DNA from: Rhizophlyctis rosea
Lineage: Eukaryota; Chytridiomycota; Chytridiomycetes; Rhizophlyctidales; Rhizophlyctidaceae
Assembly: GCA_027596075.1 (NCBI GenBank)
Contig: JADGJC010000358.1
Location: 1 to 38,865 of the forward strand
Reading direction: 5' to 3'
DNA length: 38,865 nt
Below, piece after piece: positions 11,917 to 24,691 of the stretch. Position 1 is the stretch's first letter; each line of letters begins with the position of its first letter. The notes below the pieces were generated by a model. It did no database searches. It was given only the letters and a program-made list of their open reading frames with translations, and was not told where the DNA came from. The position numbers and the translations under genes are program-made.

Positions 11917-14900
11917 TTACTCTGAATCTTCCAACACCTCCCAGTCCCCATCACCTTCATCGCTCTCACTGTCACTGATGATAATGGTGGTGGTGGTGGT
12001 TGTGATGACAGTGGTGATAATATGGCCCACCCCATTGTCCTCCAAACCCGAATTGGCCATCTCCCCCGTTAACTCCTGCCTGGGTGTGGATTCAACATGA
12101 TTGCTGATGTCGTCAATGTTGGTGTCAGTGATATTGGTCTCCGACTGAGATTCCACATCGCTTGGTGGCGCGCTTGGAAGAGGTGTAGGGTTCTGCTGGT
12201 TGTTGTCCCTAATTTCGTCTGCGGGGCGTGAAGAGGGTGGATCTTAGTTGAGCGTTGAGCAATGGGAGGTGAAACGGAAATCGAGAAAAAGAAATATTGC
12301 GATGAAAAGAGAATGAAAGAACGAAAGCAAGTCTCTGATCAAAGTAAAGGAAAAAGAAAAGAAAGAAGGGCCTACGCAACTGTTGAACCAATCCTCCACA
12401 CAGTTATCCACATGTTCTTCAAATTCGCTATCGCTTAGACGGCAGCTCGCCGCTTTCCTAGACATTTCTCCTGTTCTGTCTTCTGGCTCCACACGATCGG
12501 TATCATACACTTTCACCACAGTCTCGGTCAGGACCCGCTCCGTCAAATCTTCCCCATATGGCATAGTTGAGTTGTCTGTTATTTCAGGGTTGGCTTCCAC
12601 CCATTCCCACTCATCAATGCCACTAGTGGCATCAAGACCATCTGCAATGGACGAGTCGGTTGAAGGTGATGAAGTGTTGTTCATCGAAACGGATTCAAGA
12701 TTGGGGAGCTGAGAGGTGGCATCTTGGATGATGGCTTTCATTTCATCGGGAGAGCCAGGGTTAAGATTGGTGTTTTGTTGGGACAGGGACTGGAGGAGGT
12801 TCTGTGCCTTTTTTTTGTGATGATGGTGGGGTGGTGATAGGTATTGCAAGAAAGTGTCAGCGAAGTATGAAAACCCCACGCATGGTTTTTGAGAAGATGA
12901 AGGTGGGAACAGACATACCAAATGTTCTTCATTCCTCGCCACAAGTGTTTGATCATTTTCAGCCACCTCTACAACCTTCGAAGTCACCAACGTACCCGAC
13001 GCCGCTTTGAGCTTTTGAAAAATCGCCGTCATGTTTTGGAGCGTGTGGTCCAGGAGTGCCTGTGCGTCATGTAGTGAGCTTTGATGCCCGGTACGTTCGG
13101 ATCGGATAGATGTTTGGGCGAAGGTTGTTAACTTTTGCATTGTTTCCTTGGCGAATTTGAGGAGGGGGAGGAGGGTGGTGAGGGTCGCTTCTGGAGTCAG
13201 GGAGGGTAGAGTGGGGAGATTGGGGTGTGGGAATGGGGGGATGTGATTTGGAGGAGTGGGTGAGGCAGTGGTCGTTGTGTTGGTTGACTTGACAGTGTCG
13301 GTGTCCTAAATACGAAATATTGCGAAAGATTTTGGCAATTGCATAAAGTCAGTGTACTGAACACCCCCCTCCCCAAAAGCAACAAGAAAAGCTTCTTTCA
13401 AGACGATACCTTCTCAACTGGCATGACCGTCGGTGCACCAATCGCAATGTCCTCCCCCTCCAATGACGAATCTCTGTCGCTTTTTGGAAAAGCCGGCTCT
13501 GCTGCCGGAGACACACGCTGTACGCCATCTCTACCATCCCTCAACCTGTCAATCAACTCGCACGTTCCCGGCATATACTCGAAGCTGCGATCCACCAACT
13601 TCAAAACCGTGCCTTCACCCCTGATCGCCCTTTCTATCATCGACTTCTCATGCTTTGTCCTATATTCCGCCTCTGCTGCTGGCGATACACTCTCCCCCAC
13701 GCTATCAACCACCTTCCCAGATCCCGTTCCCGCCAAACTCACAAACGCCCGCTCCACCATACTCTGATAAACATCCTTTGCAAACATACCATCCCTCAAA
13801 GATCGATACATCTCCTCCTCCACCCGTTCCAGATTTTTGATACTTTCCGTAATGTGGAGCGGGATGTCTTTATTCGGTATGTAGGGTTTTGACAAAATCC
13901 GTCCAGCTGGTGACGTACTCGCACGCTCCACCATGCTTTCGTAAACGTCCTTCGCGAAAAGACCGTCACTGATGGAGTGGTACATCTCCTGTTCAAGTCG
14001 TTCGGGGTTTTTGAGGCTTTGCGTGATGTGGAGGTGTATGGACTGATGAGGTGTGTGGGGTTTTGGGAAGATGCGGCCGGGGTTTGATGTTGGGGACGTC
14101 CGAGAGGGGGACGCAGCAAGGCTTTGTTCCACCTTTTTGTGGTTGTCGCTCGGGATTTGTTGGGAAGTTTGTTCGGGGAGCTTTCCGAGGAGAGTTGCTG
14201 AGGTTTCCAAGGCTTCTGATTGTTCCAGGACTTCCTTGGGTAGAGTCTCTGTTTCCGAAATTGCATACTTGTTCGGAGTCGGTTGCGGTTTGGAGGTGGG
14301 AGTGGGTTCAGATTGGGAAAGTGTTTTTGAGAGCGGTGTTTGGTTGTTGGTTGATGTGCTGGTCGGGGGTTTCCCCTCCCTGCTTTCTTCTGCGCTTGAT
14401 TCTGAGGTCGGAGACGGAACGGACGGGACTGTAGCGGAAACAACAATGGGCTTGTTCGGCTTTCTGAAGTTATCCCGCAAGTATTGTAATTTCTCCTCTG
14501 CTTTCGCAAGGTGGTACTTCATTTTGTCGATTGATGACGTTTGGTTGTTTGCGGGGTCTGACTGCAAGACGGGCGATGGTGAGGGGTTCTTTGCCTCCCT
14601 GAAGGTGTTGTACACGTTGTTGTTGAGGTCTAGGACGTGTTGCTCGTGGGCCGGGTGCATCCGCATGACAGGTGGGAGGTAGTTGGTGACTTTGGAAGGG
14701 TCGTTCGGTACGAGAATGGGTTGCGCCGACTGTGGGTTTTGTGATGGAGAAGTGTTTTTGAGGTTTAGTTGACGAGAGGATGTAGATAGCGATCACCATA
14801 ATCCCTTACCGTTTCGTTTCGACTACTGGTGGTCGAGTCCCGCTCAGATACATGGTCATTGGTTCCTGTTTTTGACGGCATGATGTCCACGAGGAGCCAA

Positions 14901-17900
14901 ACATCCTCCATCTCTCCACCACCATCCACCTCCCCCTCCCCCTTCAGCACCTCCTCCCCGTCCCTCGTATTTTCTGCCATACCACTTCCCCCATCGTCCC
15001 TCCCCCCACCTGCATCCTCCACATTCGGAACATCCCCCCAACTCATGTACGGCTCCAACGCACTGAACATATTATCAATGTACTTCTCGCATGATGGCGT
15101 GGAGAGCGTTCCGGTTCCGGTGTCGTTCTCCTCCCTCTGAAGACTGGCAATTTGGTTGAGGAGAGGAGTTTCGGTGGGCGGAGGGGAAATGGGAGGGGTT
15201 GTGTCTAGGATGGAACGGAGTTTCTGGGCTTTGAGGGTCCAGGGTGTGGTGGGTTTTGGGGTATATGTCTTGAGGGGGCGATGTGTGGTGAGTTAGGGAG
15301 GTGTGATTTAGATTGCTTCACGATTTTACGTCGAGATACATACATTTTTACCAAGTGCTGCATCCCGCATCGGGACGTCATCGCCTGCCACCACGTAAGG
15401 GTGTTCCTCACCCAATTGCACTCCAGCCGCGCGGCGTTCCTCAAACTTCGTCTTCAAAACCTCCAGAGACGCGTCCGGCTCCGTCGGCGTCGTCTTGCTG
15501 AACGGGGACTTCAACTTCTCGTTTATTCGAGCTATGTCCGAAAGTTGCGTCGTGACGTGCTGCGGGGCGGGAGACGTCGAACGTGAAGTGTACACAGAAG
15601 ACGGATCGTTGATTTCTCCACACTTAATGAGGTTTGTGTCAGTGTCGTTGGGGAAGGGGATTCCAACCGGTTCTGAATCCCATTCCCACCCGGGGTTTTG
15701 TTGGTGTACCTCAGTGCCAACGGGTATAGTGGAGTCGACGTCCCCATCCGTTTGGTGGGCGGTCTCGGTTACTTCCAGAGTCTCCACGACGTGACAGTCA
15801 GACGCAATCGCCTTATGCTGGTGCGTCATATGGGGACCCAAAACATCGGGCACATTTGTTTTCGCACCGTTACTCGCATCTTCTTTTATGGATTCTGTTA
15901 CGTTGTCGTTGACGATTGCCACGTTTTCGAGTCGCGTTTGTTTTGACGGTTGTGCACTGTGCTCTGTCAGCAAGCGTTGAAAAGCTTCCAACCGGGCGCG
16001 GAGCGTGTTTGCGGTTTCTGCGGTTTGGGTGTGGGTTGTTGGTTGTTGTGCCTGGGGTGTTGGATGGACTGTTTCGTTGGGGTATTCCGTTGGTTTTGAA
16101 CCGGTAGGAGGTTTGGTTGGTTTCAAGGGTGGCGACGAAGGTGGAGAATCGATTTGATCCGATCGCGTGGATGCATCGCTTTCAGTTGCTGAGCTGTTGT
16201 TGGCTGCTTGAGCTTCCAGTACCGGCTTGTGACTGACTACACCTTTTTGGGAAACTTCAGGTGCTGCAGGGATGGGTGAAGGTTCTTGGTCTTTGACAGC
16301 TTTGATGATATTCCCGTTCGCTTGGTTGGTGTCGTTCAGCTGTAATGACCAAAGCACGATCTTCGCCTCCTCCATAAATGAGATTTCTTGCTGCGTAAGT
16401 GTGTCAACATGCGTAGTGGGATGAGCATCTCCCTTCGTTTGGCCTTCACGGACGGTCCCCCTCTCTGGAAATTCCACCGTGTGGGGATTGGTGGGGAATG
16501 CCAGTTCTACCTGAGGATCCCTGATGTCCGGATCCACAAGGTCAGGAACCTCTGATTCCCCACTAACGCTACTCCCGTCTTCTTTTGGTGATGCTGTTCC
16601 ACTATCTTTGGCGTTTCGAAGCGTTTGGTCGTCTTCTTCCTTCAGGCAATGAAACAACTGCAGGACGTGTTCTTTCTCCTTCCGTTCCTCCCAATTACTT
16701 GACCCCACCGCACTCTCGGCTGCCTGAGTGTGGGCTGCTGAGGGTTGTGCCGGAGGTTTGAAGCAGGCTGCTTTGGTGGCAAGATCAGGAACTCCAGCAT
16801 CCGCATTAATACTACTTTTGTCCTCTCCCCGTGATTCCGTAACGGTATCATCGGCGGCTCGGAGGTTTTGGTTTTTCTCTGCTTCCTTCAACCGTTCAAA
16901 TAATTGTAGTGCTTCTCTACATGCCGCCATCATTCGTCCTGCTATGTCGATTGGACTCTCGGCGCTCCCTACTGTCTGGCTATTAGCTGATGGGTGTGGT
17001 GCTACGGGAATGGGGCTGTTTGTTTCATTGCCGACTTCAGATGGTTTTGTGATGATTGCGGGATTGGTATGTTCCGATGGAGGTGGGGAGCAAGGGTCCC
17101 TTTGATGCGATGGCGTGCATGTACCGCCGTCGATCGTGGACTTCTTATCCGCCGCAATGATTTCCGTTGCCGACTTCTGATCGGATGTAACGTCCTCTTC
17201 ATCGTCACTTGAAGCAGAAATGGTTGTAGCGTCATTATCCTCGCTAGCGTCTTCGGTACTCTCTTCTGCAGGTAAAATGCCGTCTCGTCGCAAGCCCTGA
17301 AGGACGGCCTCCTCGAAGCTTATATGTCTGACTGGAGGAACTGAATTAGCTGTTTCCGTCACGTCGCGATTGCTGTCAGGATTTCCGGGCGGATCATTCG
17401 TTGCGGGGGTTTGGTTTTTGTACTCGGCAACGCCGGTCAAGGGAGAGGATTGGACGTTTCTTTTCACTCCCTGATGGTGCGTCACGGACGGGGCTGTACC
17501 CTTTTTTCCCTCCTCAGTACCGCCGGCCCACAACTTATTGTCCGAGTTCTTGGTTCCAAAGTTGAGTGGATAGGTCAGTTTGTGAGATCTTGACTTTGCG
17601 ACTTCTTCGTCGCTAATGAAGGAATACGAGTCGCTGAACCACCGGACAGGTTTGGTGCCAGTCGGTCCCTCCGAGGTCTTTTCCTGCTGGTGATTGACTA
17701 CAGGTCCTGGTTTTGGGGGAGGTGCGCTGATGCTGCAATCTAAGTCGCTGAACCACCGAATTGGTTTGGAGCCGCTCGGTTGCTTCAGGGTTTTTCCCGA
17801 GTGGTGATTGACTTCCGGACGTAATTTTGCAGGAGGTTCCGGGGATGACTTGCTGCCAAGAACGCCTAACGTTTTTGAGGTAGCTTCCACTCTGGAAGGG

Positions 17901-19923
17901 TCCGATGAAGGCGAAGGGAGGGGATTCGGAGGGTGTTTTGCCGTAGCCATGGCGTGCTCCGTTTCTAAATTATAACCGGCAGCGACACGCTCTAAGACTG
18001 TGGGGCGGTGACTGACTTCAGCTTCCTGAGAACATTCAGATGCAGCTGTGATCGTTGAAGGCTCTCCACTTTTGATGACCCCCGCATTGTTCCCATTCAC
18101 TTCAAGGGCGTTGCTTAGTTGCAACGACGGCATGACGATATTTGCGTGCTCCATGACGGATAGTGGTTTTGCTGAAGTTGCTCCCTCCGTCCGGTCCTGA
18201 TTGCTGCTGGCGGTCTCATCCGCATTCTCTGCTTTGATTTGGTCGTTGTAACAGGAAATATCGATTGGTGGAAGTAATCGGAAGATTCTTTCTATCTCCT
18301 GTTGCTGCTGCTGCGGTAGCTGCTGGTACTTCTCATTATATGTGAAGAAGTCCGAACTTTTGGCACCGTCTCCAGTACCGCTAACTTCACAACCCATCTT
18401 CGACTCCCTAGTTTCCTCGTATCCAGTTACTTTGTAAGTCTGCGAATTCGCAACTTTTTCGTCGCTGAGGAAGAGATCCGAGTCGCTTAGTTCGCTCCAA
18501 TGAACATGGTTGGTTCCACTGAGTCCCGCCATGCTCTCTCCCACAATGGCTTTGTTACACTTCTGAAGTTCTTTGGCGCTGATGAAACGATCGGGGTCGC
18601 TCCGCTGACTATGGGTGGTGCCACGTAATGGATACTGGCTCAACTGATGAAGGGCTACTGGTTCTACCGCCGGGGGGACTTGAAAGTCCAGATTGCCGGG
18701 GAGGACGTCTGGCGTTCCTGAAGTAGCTTCAGGTCCGGACGCACCGGGGGGAAGTGGCGTGAGGTGTTTTGCTAGGGCGGTAGCATGCTTCGTTCCCAAT
18801 TTGTACCCAGTTCCCATGCTCTCAAAGATTGTAGGTTGGCGGCCGGCTCTAACATTCTCCGGTGCCGACTGATCACTACCTTCAGCACTCTCTAATCCCG
18901 ACTTGTAACTAGCGGCAAGTTTCTCCATTGCAGATCTGTAACTGGCTGCGAGAGTTTCCATTGCTGATTTTGAGGAGCCGGCAACGTTTTCGAGTGCAAA
19001 CTTTGTTGCGCCTGCAATGATGTCCATTGCTGATTGGTCCAAAACGGGCTTGGAGGGTGATGGTGGGGTGGTGGAGGAGGAGAGTGCGGGTGGGCTGGGG
19101 GTGCAGACGGTGGCGGTGACACCTATTGGGCTGGAGTCATCGAGTTCAAACACTGTTTGGGGTCCTGAATCGAGGTAGCTGACCATGTTTTTGATGCTGC
19201 GTATGTGTGCCTCTGCTGCTTTTCGCATCTCTGTGGCAGGATGGACACGTTGTACAATACTTGGTGTTTGGGTCTGTTTGCAAGGTGTCGCTTCCTGGCG
19301 GTTCTGGTTGACCGGATCCTTGATGGGAGGAGCGGTAGCAACAGGGACCTTGCGCTGAGAATCACTTATGGGTGAAGCTGTTGGAGCTGGCTTTAATGGC
19401 GAATCGTCGAAGTGGAAAGGCCGAGGTGTTTGATAGAAGTCGAGAGTGGTCCCGCCCTCACGACGACCTGCCGCCAACACGGGACGACCGTACAATGCGG
19501 ATAGACAAGCATGCCTGACTTCCATCAGCTCGCACCAATTGATGTAAATCGAGAATGGGAACAGAGAGCCGCGTTCAACCGTTGCGACATCGGTGAGGTC
19601 CAAGTACCCTGAGATTTGAGAATCATTGGAAGTGATGACAGGCCAGTTGAATGCAGGGTATGAGGTGGGACTAACTGAGCCGATGCCCATGTAGTAATGC
19701 TCATTGTCGAACGGAGGCTTCTGCGAAATCTGTAGGACATGCAATCAGACGGGGAAGATGTGGTTTGAGTCGTATGGTGACTGCTTACGGGAAGAACTTG
19801 CAGTCGATTGAGCTCTTCATTATGGAATATGACCAACACCAGGTATCGCTCTTGGACCGATAACCACGGTGGTGTGTAATAGCACACCGTCCCTTCCAGG
19901 TTCGAGATGCCCGGTTCAGGCAT
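11917..19923 (-). CDS. Giant disordered repeat-containing protein, function unknown
   Basis: Not recognised. Hand model: 19789-19923, 15344-19729, 14810-15268, 13410-14729, 12919-13305, 12376-12807, then 11917-12195 (last acceptor uncertain: 12195, 12192 or 12237). In this model all introns are phase 0 and the product is about 2,465 residues. The ATG at 19923 is the first in frame; a TTG-led frame and possible upstream exon exist. Only residues 1 to about 130 look folded (aromatic, beta-rich). The rest is Pro/Ser/Thr/Glu-rich and built from diverged duplications: SLQL...NGN...EPS...VSH blocks at about 18161-17975 and 16375-16190; PTxxExxxxGYxLxTxHA blocks at about 18857 and 18010; RWFSD blocks at about 17770 and 17650; DGxFAKDVYxSMVERA blocks at 13750-14080. 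A conserved amphipathic stretch near LLPLLKFAKETMQKL precedes a predicted helix. Short acidic W/F-x-x-L/V motifs recur (WSEL, WLLV, WEWV, C-terminal WEVL). A SUMO-binding-like IIISDSESDE lies near the C-terminus. A scaffold role is inference. Confidence 0.72.
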
Positions 19924-20548
19924 CTTGCAATGCCGGATACGGTGTCTCCAATCTCCAAGTAGATTCAATATGGATGGTATCAATCAGAATGTTCGTTTTA
20001 AAAATAGGTTGGTGTAAAGAAGCAAGTTGGACTTCTACACGCGGGGGCTGCATGTAGACCGATTCAGCACTAGGTTTGCCTCTACTGGACGCGCCTCACG
20101 CCCCTCCCCTATTGAGTTTGGGATTGTCAATGTTTTGTTCCAGAAACGTAAATCAAGTAAATGGGGCGGTTCGAATAGATGTGCAGCCTGGGGAGGATGG
20201 GTGGAAGTGTGATTACATCAGCGACGAACAAGCTAGAATTCCAGTATGACCATAAAAGGCAATTTGTGTCTCATCAGTATGAATGATTTGGCTCCGAGGC
20301 AACAACGATCATTTAACCATAAATGGGATGCAATGTGGCGTCCAACCTGTCAAATTTCGGTCAAATGGGAGTCTGGGACCATGGATTCATGATGAAAGAA
20401 AGTGAAACACACACTCGCCCACCCAGTCACAACGTCAGACATTGAGACACACCCCCTTGCAAGAACATACATAAATAGATAGGGGGTCTTGCTTCCCACA
20501 ACGCCATTACACCCCTCCCCACCTGTCATCTGTACCTTTTCAGTCAAG
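19924..20548. promoter_or_regulatory. Divergent promoter region of repeat-protein and PUB-protein genes
   Basis: The two genes are transcribed away from each other across 625 bases, so both promoters should lie here. An AT-rich TATA-like stretch (ATAAATAGAT, 20471-20480) sits about 70 bases before the plus-strand ATG at 20549, a plausible core promoter spacing. On the minus side, an A/T run near 19995-20005 (ttttaaaaatagg) lies about 75-80 bases before the chosen ATG. Neither is proven. Confidence 0.4.
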
Positions 20549-22520
20549 ATGCTGGCTTCGGCAGGTGAGAGGGACACGTCAGACTTGTTTGTTTACATTC
20601 TATTCAACTAACAACTATTTTCATACCATGACCAGTGGAGACTATCGTGGCGGAGAACTCTACGGACGTTGCTCTGAAATGCCTTACCACGCTCCATTCC
20701 ATGGCTCAGAATCTTATGCGTGACGCACAAAAGTACGGTACTTTGAAAGGCACAAGTCAGAGGTTGAACGAAGACGTCATCAATGTGGAGGGTGAGTACC
20801 TATACCATCAGTCACATATTCATATGCATATCAGCTCACATGGACGTATAGGCGGCCTTGACGCATTGCTAGCATTGGGTTTCACCGCAGAAGAAGACCC
20901 CGACACAGCCTCCATCGTTTACAACTTCCAATCCATCACCCACGCAGCAAACCTCTTCAAATACACCCGCATCCTTTCCATTGGCATTGACGAGCTCGAA
21001 AAGAAGAAGCGCGAGGCAACATTCAAGCCAACAAAGAAACCAATCAAAAACGAATACGTGGACGTGAAAGAAGAGCTCAGACGTATCGCCAAAGAACGTC
21101 ATACGTCCCGGAGCAGCAGTGAAGTGTTTGACGGCGATGAAGCCGACGAATCCGATCTGAACTCGCCAACATCCGTATCGTCAGACTCCTCAGCTCGCCC
21201 TACACCTTCATCAACCGCAACCCATTCTCGTGCATCATCCTCCGGCCCCACCATCATTCCCACTCCCCGCCAACGCATGGAAGAAAAGCGTGCCCGCAGA
21301 ACGAAACGGACGGAATCAACGACCGAAGAACTGCGGCGAGTCGCGAGGGAACGGCATGGATCTGGACGGAGAGTGAATGATGAACCGGTGTCGGAGCCGG
21401 AGGTAGAAATGACTGAGGGCCCTGAGCGGTACGGGAGCATTTGGAGTCAGCTTTGGGAAAAGGCTGGGGACCGGATGCCGTGGTACTTCCGACCTCAGGA
21501 TGCGGTGCTTGTGCTTGTGATGGCGGTGTTGTTCGTGGGACAATTGGTGGATGACGACGTGATGACTTTGATGATTGTTGCGGCGTTTTTGTACTTTATT
21601 GTTATGCATCATCAAAGGAATTCGGGGAGGGTTGGTGCTGATGGTATGTATTTCCTAATGCTCTTCTGATAGAGTGGGTCGCTATGACGAATCCATCTCA
21701 ACTTGCTCGTTCAGGCGAAATTCTTCGCCCCACGCGCAACTCATCATCGGGACGCTACCGCTCGCAACACATGGACCTAAGAACAATGGAGGAACGCGAA
21801 CGGATGCGGGAAGCCATGCGGGAAGCGAGGTATGGGAATGATGCTGCTACTGCTGGGAAACCACCCTTCAAACACCGTTTCGTCGAAACACTCAAATCTC
21901 ACCTATACTCCCTCCCATCACCCCTCGATACCCTCCGCACCGTGTTCCGCTACCTCCGCCGTCGTTACGACCACGTCTTCATACTCTGCCTGTTGGCATT
22001 CATGTTCTGGAACGTCATCCATTTGCATCTCCCTTCCATCTACACGACCAAACCACCAGCCGCCGAGGCGGGTACAACCGCTACGGGTTACCGAACGGGT
22101 GGGGATGGTACTGATTTCGCCTCTGTTTTCGACGTCGATCATCTTATCCCGCAACCGAAGCAAGTGACAAAATCCGATCTACGCCGCGTGCATTCGAATA
22201 AAGTTTTTTTTATGATGCATCCGGGGCTTTTGGGGAGGATGATTGATGGGGATGCGGGGGTGGATCAGGAACTTTGGGGTGCGTGGTGGGAGGTTATGAG
22301 TGTGAAGGAGGCGAGGGAGGAGGTTTTGGGTGTTGGGAGGTGGAGGGAAAGGATGAGGATTGAGGAGACGGTTAGGAGGGGGTGCCGAGGTGGGTTAGGA
22401 GGAGAAAGGGTGGAGCGCCGTGGTTTGCGCCTTGGTTGGGGGGACCGGAGGTGGGGGGGTGGATTGGGGGGTAGGAGGTGTCTGGTATTTTCTATTTTGC
22501 GTTTGATTATTGGATTGTAA
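20549..22520 (+). CDS. PUB-domain membrane protein (probable Cdc48/p97-binding)
   Basis: Exons 20549-20564, 20636-20791, 20852-21643, 21715-22520 give 589 residues. Introns are 71, 60 and 71 nt; the first has a textbook CTAAC branch site. Residues about 14-108 form a PUB domain, the module of peptide:N-glycanase, HOIP and UBXD1 that binds the C-terminal tail of Cdc48/p97; the hallmark VEGGLDALLALGF with its GF pair is split by intron 2. By eye, the position of the tail-binding Asn of human PNGase looks like Ser. A charged linker carries EELRRIAKERH and EELRRVARERH, a duplicated motif. Two short hydrophobic stretches (275-290, 294-309) separated by DDD look like a membrane hairpin, and a third segment is at 408-426. 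Neither the glycanase nor the UBX or RBR catalytic parts are present. The membrane tether for Cdc48 is inference. The last 45 residues are Gly/Arg-rich and may be in the wrong frame. Reading through intron 3 would end after GMYFLMLF. Confidence 0.87.
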
Positions 22521-24684
22521 ATATGATTCTTTGCATACTTGTTGATGGGTCATCCATGTACAGCTGTGAATGTCTTTTGTTAGCAGATTTAAGAGCCTGC
22601 TGGTGGGTTTCTCTCATGGCTTCCCTTGCTTAACTTTTTCGAGATTTTCTCAGGGCTCGACATGCTGTCGTTGATCAATCTGGGAAGGTGTCGCGAATGG
22701 TTGTTGCTCCATCATCATGAGCACCTCAACCAGCAAAATCATGGGCGGATTGCATGCAAGGTTGATGTGATAGGCCGCGTTGCTGATTTCTTTTGTGCCC
22801 CACATCCGCCTCAGCAGCAAAACAATGGGCTTATAAAGTGTCTCCCATAAGAAAGCTTTCGAAACTCAGTCTTTGAGATTGAGGCCCTCGACTTGTGGTT
22901 CAGTCGCAGACTTTTCAATTTGCGTTCAGAGTTGGTTTAGGCTGGTGCTCAATGTCTTACGACAACGCCGTCAAACAATGAAGATGGTGTAGGCGGGAAG
23001 ATGTCCTCTATGCACAGCTGTGATACCACGATGTTATGTTGATAGGTCGCCTCATGTGCGACTCAAGCCCGCTTGAGTCGTTCAAAGTCGTCGGCACATC
23101 CCTTTTTCTCTTCTACTTGCAAGACAGAGTCGGGAGCTTTATGGCGCCGCACAATTGCAATGGGTATGTGCTGATAGCATCCGAGGTAGATAAGCTTTCG
23201 CATATGGCACGTAACGCACATGAAGGTGAGATACAGTCCATTAACATCATCTTTCCATAGCGGATTCCGTCAATTTTTTGTTTCCATGAGGGGGCACGGT
23301 CGTGCACGTTATGGGGAGGAAGCGTTGCGTGGCGCTCTTTTTGCAATGCGTTACTCCAGACAACTGCTTTCGCGACGTGAGTAGATTATTGACGACAAAT
23401 TTGATACTTTCGGTGGTAAAGATCGACCCCCACCCACTGGCATGCCATTTCCATTTGGTACCGGCAGGTCACGGTCCGCCCAATGGCGGTGAGCTTTTCA
23501 GAGACTCCCTTTTTTGCCAAGACTACCTCTCATCCTCTCTCGCTGAATTTCGACCACGCATGAAAATTCAGGCAAACTCGTCAAGACACTGTCGCATTGG
23601 AAACAAACGCGCTCCAGTGTTCCAGGTCATTTTCGCTAAACGCCTATGATGTCTTTTTTCTCAGGATCATTATTGAGGCATGGGTTGCCATGCACAAGAA
23701 CTTGCATGCCTTTTCGCCATATATTGCTTCGCTGATCGCCAGGCAAACCTGCCATGCGGAATCGCTACATCCAACACCTCATATTTCACACTCACATCTT
23801 CGTGTCTTGAATTTCTGCAGATCGTACTTCAGTTCTGTCTTCGAAGCGTAATGTACAAAGCAGTCAAGGAGACCAGTCTATAAGTCACCGAGCAATGGGG
23901 AAAATCATAGCATGGCATAAAAATTGTCTTTCGAGCGGCCTCTGTGTCTAAACTTCCATCACAAAGTATAGGGAGGGCTCATGTGCAAAACTTTACAGGC
24001 CCCCTCCTTTGTTGTAACAATGTGAGGCAGGAGCGACATGGACTCTGAAATTTCGATTGAAACGGGAACGAAGCATTTGTTGGTGTATATTGTTTTTATG
24101 TTACTTTTTTTGCGTTTGCAATGGTGGGCTACCATTGGCGAAGTATCATTTGCCTGCATGCCTGCTACCGGTCAATTATGGAATCGTGCAGCCAAAAAAT
24201 GTGAAAAGGAGGTTTTGAGCGCAGCGAATCTCACACCAGAAAGATGCGAACACAACGAAGACTGGGCATGTTGACTAATCAATCTTTCCCGCTGTCACCG
24301 TGATCCTCTTTCTCGTCGTTCCGATGCACCGGCTCTCGGCATTATGTGGCATTGTCCCTGCAACTACCCACTATGATCAAGGTACAAGGTACTTGACGGT
24401 GTTCAACCATGCCCTTCTCATCATGTTTTGTCATGTGCCAGCCCAACGCCTCGCACTCAATTTCACCACACTTGCTACTCCTTTCCTTTTCCTGCTCACC
24501 ACCATCTGTCACAGTTGTCAAATATCGCAGTGGATGAGGAGTATAAGTAGAGGGCGTACAAGTAGCACATCAACATTTATATCTTCTCCCAAATGTCCAA
24601 TCGAGGTGACAGAAAATATCATATGACAGAGAAGGACTGATGCTCCCCCATCTCTTTCTTTTCCGGCCATCCGCCAAAAGACAC

Positions 24685-24691
24685 AAAAAAA
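24685..24691 (-). terminator. T7 pol III terminator of the tRNA-like unit
   Basis: Seven consecutive T on the minus strand, directly after a short GC-rich stretch (ATGGCCC) and 33 bases beyond the B box. Consistent with pol III termination; significance depends on the unit being transcribed. Confidence 0.4.

Noticed and set aside
12376..12440. UBZ-type zinc finger (SDSEFEEHVDNC) near the C-terminus of the giant protein
   Set aside because: The HxxxC half looks right but the required preceding C-x2-C pair is absent; only one Cys is present.
19550..19923. SKICH-like (CALCOCO/TAX1BP1) N-terminal domain in the giant protein
   Set aside because: Only loose resemblance in aromatic beta strands; key SKICH positions do not line up by eye.
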